64,000 nucleotides of DNA from Bacteroides bouchesdurhonensis (lineage in GTDB: Bacteria; Bacteroidota; Bacteroidia; Bacteroidales; Bacteroidaceae). Under the pieces are notes generated by a model. That model ran no database searches, was not told the origin of the DNA, and worked only from the letters and a program-made list of their open reading frames with translations. A program made the translations under genes and the position numbers. This document shows, piece after piece, positions 57,396 to 64,000 of this stretch (positions are counted from its first letter, which is position 1; every line of letters begins with the position of its first letter). The stretch lies in assembly GCF_900155865.1 (NCBI RefSeq), contig NZ_LT707006.1, forward strand, positions 275,751 to 339,750. The letters are read 5' to 3'.

Positions 57396-58862
57396 ATGGC
57401 AACAAAATCAAGCATACATATCAAGCCCTGCAGAGTCACATCAAGTGGGGCTCATAACCGGAGAACTGCCGAATATATGCGCAATATCGGCAAGTCTCAA
57501 ATCTACATCGTACCCGAATTGACTGCCGGTAACGAGCAGTGGATAAACCCGGGCTTCGGCAATCCCGACCTGCAGGCGCACTATGACTACATCAAGCGGA
57601 TGGTCAAGGAAAAGACAGGACGTGCGATGCAGGAGAAGGAACGTGAACGAAAAGGCAAGAACGGGAAAATCACCAAGGTGGCTGGATGCTCGCCAATCCG
57701 TGAGGGCGTGTTGCTCATCAGACCGGACACGACACTGGCAGATGTGTGCAAGTTTGGCGAGGAGTGCCAGAGACGCTGGGGCATCACTCCTCTCCAGATC
57801 TTCCTGCACAAGGACGAGGGACACTGGCTGAACGGTCAGCCGGAAGCGGAAGACAGGGAGAGTTTCAAAGTCGGCGAAAGATGGTTCAAGCCGAATTACC
57901 ATGCCCATATCGTTTTTGACTGGATGAACCATGACACAGGCAAGAGCTGCAAGCTCAATGACAAGGATATGACAGAAATGCAGAATCTGGCATCCGACAT
58001 ACTCCTGATGGAGCGTGGGCAGTCAAAGGCTGTTACAGGCAAGGAACATCAGGAACGTAACGACTTTATCATTGGGAAGCAGAAGGAGGAAATGAAGCGG
58101 CTTGATGCCACGAGGCAATACCGGGAACATGAGCTGGAAATGGCGAACAAAAAGATGCATGAAACGGAAAGCATTACCAACGCCCTTATCGAAAAGGCAA
58201 ATGAAAAGGAACGGCAGAGTGAAGACCTTGACAGGGCTATCAGCGAGAAACGCTCCAGACTGAACAAGGAAAAAGGAAGTGAACTTCTGAACGCCGCTGT
58301 CGGCTGGGCTACCGGGAAATCGAAAGCCCTGAAAAATGAAATAGAGGATTTGCGCTGTGAGATTTCCACGCACGAGGAAACCATCGAACGGTTGCAGGAT
58401 AAAATCCAGACCATACAGAACGACCACAGCCGTGAGCTGATGCAACTGGAGGCCAAACACCGGTCCGAACTGAACCGCAAGGAAACGGAACATGTACAGG
58501 AAACTACGAGACTCAAGAACCGGATTGCATGGCAAAGCCATATTATCGGCTGCCTCAGTTTCCTGCTGCTAAAAACAAGCGACATCTTCCGCAAGGCGGT
58601 ACACAGTATCATCCGTTTTGCCCGTGATTATTACAAGTCCCGTTTTGACACGGAACAGGTATATGACATCAAGAACGCCCTTAACCTGTTCGGGGATGAC
58701 AGACAATCACATCAGGCGGCAGGGGATTTCCTGTACTTCACTGCCAGGCAAAAGGGTGAATTTGACAACCGGGAGCAAATCAAAGCCAGACGGGAAGTTG
58801 ACAATGTGGTGGAAGGGAATTATGACCAGCAGCAGAAAAGAGGTTTTTCGATGAAAAGATAA
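57396..58862 (+). CDS. MobV/Mob_Pre-type relaxase
   Basis: The ATG at 57396 (488 residues) begins MATKSSIHIKPCRVTSSGAH; earlier in-frame ATGs at 57312 and 57345 extend into the hairpin region. Motifs fit the MobV family: an N-terminal block with HNRR, then FLHKDEGHW and NYHAHIVFDW, the HxDE and HxH metal-binding elements. The C-terminal half is a long coiled coil (about 225-400). The enzyme nicks oriT and leads the strand during mobilization by a helper conjugative element. It is the last gene of the recognised element module. Confidence 0.88.
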   Translation: MATKSSIHIKPCRVTSSGAHNRRTAEYMRNIGKSQIYIVPELTAGNEQWINPGFGNPDLQAHYDYIKRMVKEKTGRAMQEKERERKGKNGKITKVAGCSPIREGVLLIRPDTTLADVCKFGEECQRRWGITPLQIFLHKDEGHWLNGQPEAEDRESFKVGERWFKPNYHAHIVFDWMNHDTGKSCKLNDKDMTEMQNLASDILLMERGQSKAVTGKEHQERNDFIIGKQKEEMKRLDATRQYREHELEMANKKMHETESITNALIEKANEKERQSEDLDRAISEKRSRLNKEKGSELLNAAVGWATGKSKALKNEIEDLRCEISTHEETIERLQDKIQTIQNDHSRELMQLEAKHRSELNRKETEHVQETTRLKNRIAWQSHIIGCLSFLLLKTSDIFRKAVHSIIRFARDYYKSRFDTEQVYDIKNALNLFGDDRQSHQAAGDFLYFTARQKGEFDNREQIKARREVDNVVEGNYDQQQKRGFSMKR

Positions 58863-58915
58863 TACCTTTATCTTATAATCCTCGCTTCAGGAGTAACGAT
58901 AGAAATCAGTGCAGG

Positions 58916-59683
58916 TTATTTGAATAGCAAATTAAATAATCCGCCACCGATATCAATACCCAATTTGTTGCCTTTATACTGAAAATACGGAGCTACTATC
59001 GGAAGCGTTTTCGTTTTATGCAACGGAAAATCGGTATGGCTTCTGACGCCGAAATCCATCCCCCAGTTGGGAATGATGTCATAGGAAACGAATCCCCCGT
59101 AATTCGAGGAACTGAAAGGAGAAGAAAGAATGAAGGAGTATGAGGCAAATGTGTTTAGACGAATTTTCTCGTTGACGGGATATGTCAACAGCCCGGACAA
59201 TCCCAATAGCTGACTCTCGCGTCTGGGGACACTCCATTTTACGGTATATGCCTGCAAGTTAAATGACCAGCAACCGGGAGAATATACATATCCGATACCT
59301 GCATAGTTCATTGTTCCCAAGCCGATGAAGTTTTCCTGCCTGCCTATGCCGTAAAAATAGCCGGAAGGATAGCTTTTAATGATACCGGAGGTCGAATATT
59401 CCCCCTCATGCAAAGGCGATTTGTCGGTAGGGAATGTCGGATTATATGGGTTCTGCACGTCAAATGTTATCTGGGACGGGCAACTGCCGGAAGAAAGATC
59501 AACCGCTTTCCGTATATCCAAAGGCTTTGGGGTAATGCTTCTTTCGTTATGAGGCGAAGTATTTCCTTCCTGAACGGAAACCTTGACGGTGTCACGCGAC
59601 ACTTGAAATTCCTGACCGTAAGAAGCGGCTTTATTTAGAAAAAAGAAAATCACTATAAAACAAGTAAATACTTTCCTGCTCAT
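58916..59683 (-). CDS. Exported protein, probable outer-membrane beta-barrel
   Basis: The 255-residue protein has a signal peptide (ending SYGQE) and, after a polar region, alternating beta-type strands rich in aromatic and glycine residues (GYVYSPGCWSFNLQAYTV, YFQYKGNKLGIDIGGG), ending in FK. This suits a small outer-membrane barrel, but no family is recognised. It is the last gene of the minus-strand cluster and converges on the relaxase gene with only 53 bp between them. Confidence 0.65.
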   Translation of the reverse strand: MSRKVFTCFIVIFFFLNKAASYGQEFQVSRDTVKVSVQEGNTSPHNERSITPKPLDIRKAVDLSSGSCPSQITFDVQNPYNPTFPTDKSPLHEGEYSTSGIIKSYPSGYFYGIGRQENFIGLGTMNYAGIGYVYSPGCWSFNLQAYTVKWSVPRRESQLLGLSGLLTYPVNEKIRLNTFASYSFILSSPFSSSNYGGFVSYDIIPNWGMDFGVRSHTDFPLHKTKTLPIVAPYFQYKGNKLGIDIGGGLFNLLFK

Positions 59684-59772
59684 AAAATGATAATTTTAAT
59701 ATTCGGGACGAACATTTGGCTATATCAGAGATTCGTCCCGAATGATTGGTGAATAATCCGGTTCAATAAGGA

Positions 59773-60615
59773 TTACAATTGCACAGTCATTATTCCGCAG
59801 TTTTCTTCACCGGTACCGCGAGTCCACATATACAATTTCGCTCCATTTGGGAAAGGATTGCCCACGATCATAATGTCATGACCGCTTTTCACTTCTTTAC
59901 CAAATTGTACAGGGCCGTTAGGCGTGTATTTCCAATAGTACGCAGTCGTATATTCCACCCAGCCCCATAAAACTTTTTTAGACGCATTTACACGGATAGC
60001 CTGTTGGTTTCCTCGCATACCAATCTGTGCGGTGAACTTTCTTTTCTTCGTTTTCACGTAAACCCTGTTTATACCATTTTCGATCGTTACACCCAGCGGG
60101 ACAGGATAAAGTAAAGAAAGTTCTTTTTTATATCCGTCATAATTTTCAAACTCCTTCATGTTCTTTCTCTCACCGGCGATACATACGAACCCTTCGGGGG
60201 TCAATGTGATTGCCTTGCTTACATTCAACACCGGCATATATATCGACAAATCGGTGCTGTCCTTGTCGTTGAATATAAAATCAGTCTGGTAAGCAGTCTT
60301 AATGGATTCATATTCTTCCTTGCATGTGGCGTTTAATATCTGTCCCAAGGCTTCGCTGTGCATCCTGTACATGGAGGTGAAGCCTTTCTGTCCGGATTCC
60401 CATTGCAGAAGTTCCTCATCGGACAACGTGCCCAAGGAATCGAGCAAGGCATTGTATTCCTCCTCACTGGAAAAGGAAAGAATATTTTCATGCAAACTTC
60501 TGGAGGCCGGGAAAGAATGGTTCTCCTCATTCATCGGATTGTTCACTATGTCATCAGAACTACATGATGATAAGACAGCCATTGCCAAAGCAAGACTAAA
60601 AAGCGTTTTTCTCAT
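59773..60615 (-). CDS. Lipoprotein of unknown function
   Basis: The 280-residue protein has a lipoprotein signal MRKTLFSLALAMAVLSSC followed by SSDD. An N-terminal helical region (FSSEEEYNALLDSLGTLSDE) resembles a motif common in Bacteroides lipoproteins that are often only DUF-annotated. The C-terminal half is beta-rich with two tryptophan-rich blocks. No catalytic motif is visible. It lies 26 bp downstream of the beta-barrel gene on the same strand, so it is probably in the same operon. Confidence 0.65.
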   Translation of the reverse strand: MRKTLFSLALAMAVLSSCSSDDIVNNPMNEENHSFPASRSLHENILSFSSEEEYNALLDSLGTLSDEELLQWESGQKGFTSMYRMHSEALGQILNATCKEEYESIKTAYQTDFIFNDKDSTDLSIYMPVLNVSKAITLTPEGFVCIAGERKNMKEFENYDGYKKELSLLYPVPLGVTIENGINRVYVKTKKRKFTAQIGMRGNQQAIRVNASKKVLWGWVEYTTAYYWKYTPNGPVQFGKEVKSGHDIMIVGNPFPNGAKLYMWTRGTGEENCGIMTVQL

Positions 60616-60641
60616 AATTGAAAAAATTTAATAATTGGTTA

Positions 60642-61268
60642 TTATTTAAACATGGGCACATATAATGATATGCCGAACTCTTTGTTATTCTTTGTATTGG
60701 AGGCAAAAGCATTGTCATACAATGGCTTGAAACCATGCTTGTAGGAAGCGGACAATTTCATGCCGTTCTTAAACTCATAGCCTAAGGTGAGGACTATCGG
60801 AAAGTCGAAAACCCGCCCTTCCAAGTTTTCCTTCAATTTATCGGTTTTGAAATAACCGGTGGGTTCAATGCCAATACCGGCATACAGTCCGGAACAGATG
60901 CGGTAATTGATTGAGCCGTTCAAAGCAAGTCCCCATATCCATGCCTTGTCAGACCAGGGAACAACGTTGTTTCCATTCAAATCGAAGGACTCTGCTTTTC
61001 CCTGAACGGCTTTTCCCAATATGGAAGCATCAATCCAGAAACGGTTGGAAAGATCGAAGCCAAACTGGTAGCCCAAATTAAAGCCTACTCCGGGTGTCCA
61101 TCGGGTTTCGGGGTAGGAAGAGTTGTTCGCCGTTCCCGTACTCATGTAAGCATATCCCGAATATTTTCCCAAATGTCCGTCCGTCACACCGATGATAATG
61201 CCGGATTTTTGTGCAAAGCATCCTATTCCTGCCAGCAAGAAAAGCATTGATAAAATTGTCTTTTTCAT
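60642..61268 (-). CDS. Small outer-membrane beta-barrel protein
   Basis: The 208-residue protein has a signal peptide (ending GCFAQK) and repeated amphipathic strands (GVGFNLGYQFGFDLSNRFWID, FPIVLTLGYEFKNGMKLSASY) ending SLYVPMFK, with a terminal Phe-Lys. The pattern fits an eight-stranded porin-like or OmpX-like barrel. Its ligand is unknown. It is 15 bp downstream of the DUF4249 gene. Confidence 0.75.
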   Translation of the reverse strand: MKKTILSMLFLLAGIGCFAQKSGIIIGVTDGHLGKYSGYAYMSTGTANNSSYPETRWTPGVGFNLGYQFGFDLSNRFWIDASILGKAVQGKAESFDLNGNNVVPWSDKAWIWGLALNGSINYRICSGLYAGIGIEPTGYFKTDKLKENLEGRVFDFPIVLTLGYEFKNGMKLSASYKHGFKPLYDNAFASNTKNNKEFGISLYVPMFK

Positions 61269-61283
61269 TTTTTTTATTATTAT

Positions 61284-62264
61284 TTAGTTTTCCTGTAAAT
61301 TGTCTATCCATTTCGTCTGGAACATCCTGCATCCTCCCACGACACCTATCCCGTTTATGACATTGGTGTAAGTAGAGCGTATGGGAGCCAGTTCAGAGTT
61401 TCCAAGCCCGTTGTTTTTCTGGTCGTTCAGTGATTTCAGATACCTGTAAAACTCTTCCGAAAGGCTGTACAGGCTGATTCTGTATTTCACTTGGCGTTTG
61501 ATATGTTCGGTTCCGTCAGGGGTTATGAAGTCGTCTTCATAGTCTGCCTCGTAATTGGTATTCAGACGAACCGTGTAGCTTTTCCCTTTAATTTTCGTAT
61601 CGTCCCAGTAATACAAATTCCGGTAGAACCCGTTTTCAATCATCAGGATATCGTCTAACCCGGAAGATGTATTCAGCAGAGGTTCGTCGTCCAAGTTCAA
61701 CGCGAGGGTACTGCTTTCTTCCGAATACTTGCCATCGTTCCAGAACAGTTGTTTACGCTCCACCTTCAACGCATAATAGTCTTTTGTCTGCGCATTGTCT
61801 GTAAAGCCTATCCGAAACTGAAGCAGGTTCGGTTCACCGTCTTTGAGAGCCAATTTGATTGATGTCAAAGGGAATCGGGACGGGACAACCGTAGCGGATG
61901 AAACCGCTTTCATTCTTTCTGCCGCTGCGGTTATGTTGACCTTGTCGCCATCTTCATACGCCTTTACCGCGTAATAGCTTTGGGCGGGGACTCCCGGTAT
62001 GGAATCGTCCGTCCATGCAAGGGGTACCGCTTCACCGTTTACGGACAGGTGGACGTCCGCTCCCTTCAGTCCCCGGACGAGCTCGCCTTTCTGACTGACG
62101 GGAAGGCTGCGTGAAAGGTGGACTACCGTTGTGTCGCCGCTTCCCGGATAGCTGTATAGCACCAGTTTGGGAGAAGCGCCCACATCGTCCAGTTCAAAAT
62201 GATAGGTACAGGACGAAAGTAAGCCGATATACACGGGCAGTAATATATGATATAAATGTTTCAT
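61284..62264 (-). CDS. DUF4249 family lipoprotein
   Basis: The ATG at 62264 (326 residues) gives the signal MKHLYHILLPVYIGLLSSC, a clear lipobox; a longer start at 62318 overlaps the receptor gene and is rejected. The domain has the DUF4249 look: VLYSYPGSGDTTVVHLSRS, then DVHLSVNGEAV, YYALKVER and a C-terminal SLYSLSEEFYRYLKS block. Such lipoproteins are regularly encoded next to a TonB-dependent receptor and may help substrate capture. The start is 4 bp after the receptor stop, so the two are co-translated. Confidence 0.85.
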   Translation of the reverse strand: MKHLYHILLPVYIGLLSSCTYHFELDDVGASPKLVLYSYPGSGDTTVVHLSRSLPVSQKGELVRGLKGADVHLSVNGEAVPLAWTDDSIPGVPAQSYYAVKAYEDGDKVNITAAAERMKAVSSATVVPSRFPLTSIKLALKDGEPNLLQFRIGFTDNAQTKDYYALKVERKQLFWNDGKYSEESSTLALNLDDEPLLNTSSGLDDILMIENGFYRNLYYWDDTKIKGKSYTVRLNTNYEADYEDDFITPDGTEHIKRQVKYRISLYSLSEEFYRYLKSLNDQKNNGLGNSELAPIRSTYTNVINGIGVVGGCRMFQTKWIDNLQEN

Positions 62265-62268
62265 GCAC

Positions 62269-64000
62269 TTAAAATTTGAGGGTATAACTAAACGAGGGTA
62301 TAATCGGGAAAATGCCAAATCCCTTACCCCTGAAACCGCCGTCGGGCAGACGCTCTATCCGGGTATAAAACGCATTCATACGGCAATAGGCGTTATAAAT
62401 GCTGACGTTCCAGATACGCTCGAATCCCCTTTTGGTAGTACGCCGGAAATTGACACCCAAATCGAGCCGATGATATGCCGGGAGCGTGATGTTGTTCGGT
62501 TTCTCGTAAACCAGTTCCGGTTCGCCTGAATCCGGTATGCCCGGAAAAGAGGGCCCGTTTACATACTGGTTCGGGACGGTGGCACGGTCGCCGCTACGGT
62601 AAACCCATGCGGCGTAGGCATCTATACGGTCATTGAACTTATGCCGGTAGGCGATGTTCAGTTTATGCCGGTTGTCGAACTTGCTGGAATACCAGCCGGG
62701 ATAAAAATCAGTAAACTTTTGCAAGCTCCATGAAAGCGTATATCCTGCTTCGATGACATTGTAACGGTCTTTGTATGCCAATGACAATTCTACGCCGTAA
62801 GACTTTCCCTTGCCGGTCTTGACCAGATTGTCCCAGTTCTCGGCAGGAAGCATCAGGCTGTTGCCCCCGTCGTATTCCAGCAGTTGGCTTGTGGTACGGT
62901 AATATCCTTCCACGTTCAAACTGATATGCCAAGGCAACTCCGTATATATCCCGGCTGCCACTTGCCTTGAACGCATGGGACGAACTTTGCGTGTGGAAGG
63001 AACCCAACTGTCTGTCGGCAGGTTCAGATAGGTGTTTGACAGTTGGTGCGCAAATTGGCTCATTTCCGTATAGGACACTTTCATCGTGGCTTTTTCCGAG
63101 CATTGGTAACTCATGGCCAGTCTTGGCTCCAAGGAATGGTACATCTTTCCGTCTGTCTGATAAAGGGTGTAATGCAGTCCCGCGTTTAATTTCGTCCTGG
63201 AGGACAGCCGCATTTCATCTTCCACATAAAAAGCGACCTCGTTACCCTTATAGCTGCTTGCGTTTTCTGTCGATAAGGTATCCCTGTCCGTCTGGTTTCT
63301 GGAAGCCGTGCTTTGCGGATGATATATGTGATGCAGATAATTGCTGCCAAAGCGTATATGATGATTCGTGCCGGGACGGTAGTCGAACTCCATGCGGTAT
63401 CCCATGTCGTCGATTGTGGAACGGTTGGACCGTTCCATTCCCGTCATGGAAGTTTGTTCCCCGTCGGAAAAGAAACGGCTGCCTTCCACATAATCATACA
63501 TGGAGATATTGCGTGAATAGACACCGGTGAAACTGCCGGACAACTTCGGGACGATTTGACAGTTCCACGTCAAAGCCGTAGTCAGGTTGCCCCATTGAGC
63601 CTTGAAATCGGAGTCGTAATGTTCCCCGTCTTCGAACGTCTGCCGGGCTTTTGTCTTCAGCAGGTCATTTCCGGAATACACGCTAAGGGACAGTTTATTA
63701 TTGTCCGAAAAACGGTGGGTGATTTTCCCGTTGATGTCGTGAAAGGCATAGCGCACGTTCTTTTTGTCATCGGGATTGGAACGGTTGAGCAGGAAGAATG
63801 CCGGAGCTGTGAAAAGATCTGCCCAACTTCTTCGCATGGCTATGTTGAACGAGGTCTTGTCTTTTATGATCGGGCCTTCAAACTGGACTCTGCCATCGAG
63901 CAGCCCCAAGGAGAAAGTCCCGTGAAACTCCTTCATGTTCCCCTCTTTGGTGCGTACATCCACTACGGAAGAAAGTCTGCCGCCGTAACGTGCCGGGAAA
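62269..64000 (-). CDS. TonB-dependent receptor, amino-terminus outside window
   Basis: The frame is open at the right edge. The first visible codons read PARYGGRLSSVVDVRTKEGN, a typical end of a plug domain, so the start shown by any internal codon is not real. About 575 residues of beta-barrel follow, ending in FSYTLKF with a terminal Phe. The family imports iron complexes, vitamins, peptides or glycans with TonB energy. The partner DUF4249 gene rather than a SusD argues against a classical glycan PUL. The substrate is unknown. Confidence 0.9.
   Translation of the reverse strand, partial: FPARYGGRLSSVVDVRTKEGNMKEFHGTFSLGLLDGRVQFEGPIIKDKTSFNIAMRRSWADLFTAPAFFLLNRSNPDDKKNVRYAFHDINGKITHRFSDNNKLSLSVYSGNDLLKTKARQTFEDGEHYDSDFKAQWGNLTTALTWNCQIVPKLSGSFTGVYSRNISMYDYVEGSRFFSDGEQTSMTGMERSNRSTIDDMGYRMEFDYRPGTNHHIRFGSNYLHHIYHPQSTASRNQTDRDTLSTENASSYKGNEVAFYVEDEMRLSSRTKLNAGLHYTLYQTDGKMYHSLEPRLAMSYQCSEKATMKVSYTEMSQFAHQLSNTYLNLPTDSWVPSTRKVRPMRSRQVAAGIYTELPWHISLNVEGYYRTTSQLLEYDGGNSLMLPAENWDNLVKTGKGKSYGVELSLAYKDRYNVIEAGYTLSWSLQKFTDFYPGWYSSKFDNRHKLNIAYRHKFNDRIDAYAAWVYRSGDRATVPNQYVNGPSFPGIPDSGEPELVYEKPNNITLPAYHRLDLGVNFRRTTKRGFERIWNVSIYNAYCRMNAFYTRIERLPDGGFRGKGFGIFPIIPSFSYTLKF

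Larger units (their letters stand above)
50473..58862. mobile_element. NBU-like integrative mobilizable element
   Basis: Gene order is HTH regulator, tyrosine recombinase, membrane protein, excisionase-like protein, RecA-fold ATPase, small coupled ORF, primase, hairpin-rich gap, relaxase. All are on the plus strand, with G+C visibly above the Rhs array. The set matches NBU/Tn4555-type mobilizable units: own integration, primase and relaxase but no mating-pair genes. The left limit is placed where Rhs similarity stops. The right limit is uncertain, because cargo may continue past 58862 and beyond the window. No att direct repeat could be proven. Confidence 0.7.

Overview
The window looks like chromosome of a human-gut Bacteroides. 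The signs are paired SusC/SusD genes inside polysaccharide-utilisation loci (PULs), Bacteroidetes-type lipoproteins, A/T-rich intergenic DNA and TAnnTTTG-like promoter boxes. The species cannot be read from the sequence. No tRNA, rRNA or CRISPR array was recognised.

Region 1 (1-26602) is a glycan-utilisation locus. A divergent kelch-repeat membrane sensor, cut by the left edge, faces two forward operons. The first holds GH92 alpha-mannosidase and a GxGYxYP-like lipoprotein. The second holds an IPT/NHL lipoprotein, SusC, SusD, a DUF1735 lipoprotein, GH3 and GH38. The upstream regions of both operons carry the same two-palindrome element (1881-1927 and 6072-6118), so they are probably co-regulated. 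A large GH2 beta-galactosidase with discoidin-like modules points back towards this operon. After a 1-kb non-coding gap with ordered repeats comes a second GH2 protein that lacks the expected acid/base glutamate. Two alpha-mannosidase families plus a beta-galactosidase suggest an N-glycan- or mannan-like substrate (inference).

Region 2 (26789-35971, all minus strand) has general genes: an S46 dipeptidyl-peptidase, a DUF389 membrane protein, a polysaccharide flippase, a secreted alpha/beta hydrolase, RuvB, and an unusual lipoprotein that joins two discoidin-like modules to a calpain-type cysteine-protease domain.

Region 3 (about 36205-50472, minus strand) is the most unusual part: an array of five 5-prime-truncated Rhs/YD-repeat toxin modules plus a 55-bp remnant of a sixth. 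Four modules share an almost identical core block of about 0.4-0.55 kb. Each module ends in a different C-terminal tip followed by a small immunity-like gene, and most are closed by a related hairpin. Three tips carry motifs of peptidase or transpeptidase folds, and four of the five neighbouring immunity candidates have a signal peptide or membrane segments. This suggests a silent store of toxins aimed at the cell envelope. No complete Rhs amino-terminus is present in the window.

Region 4 (about 50473-58862, plus strand, visibly higher G+C) is an NBU-like mobilizable element. It encodes a zinc-ribbon/multi-HTH protein, a tyrosine recombinase, a membrane protein, an excisionase-like protein, a RecA-fold ATPase, a small coupled ORF, a zinc-ribbon/Toprim primase and a MobV-type relaxase. 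Two GGGACA/TGTCCC clusters and a set of hairpins look like replication and transfer origins. Its left end cuts into the last Rhs module.

Region 5 (58916-64000, minus strand) holds two envelope proteins of unknown role, a small beta-barrel protein, a DUF4249 lipoprotein and a TonB-dependent receptor that runs off the right edge. Whether these are cargo of the element or host chromosome cannot be decided here.
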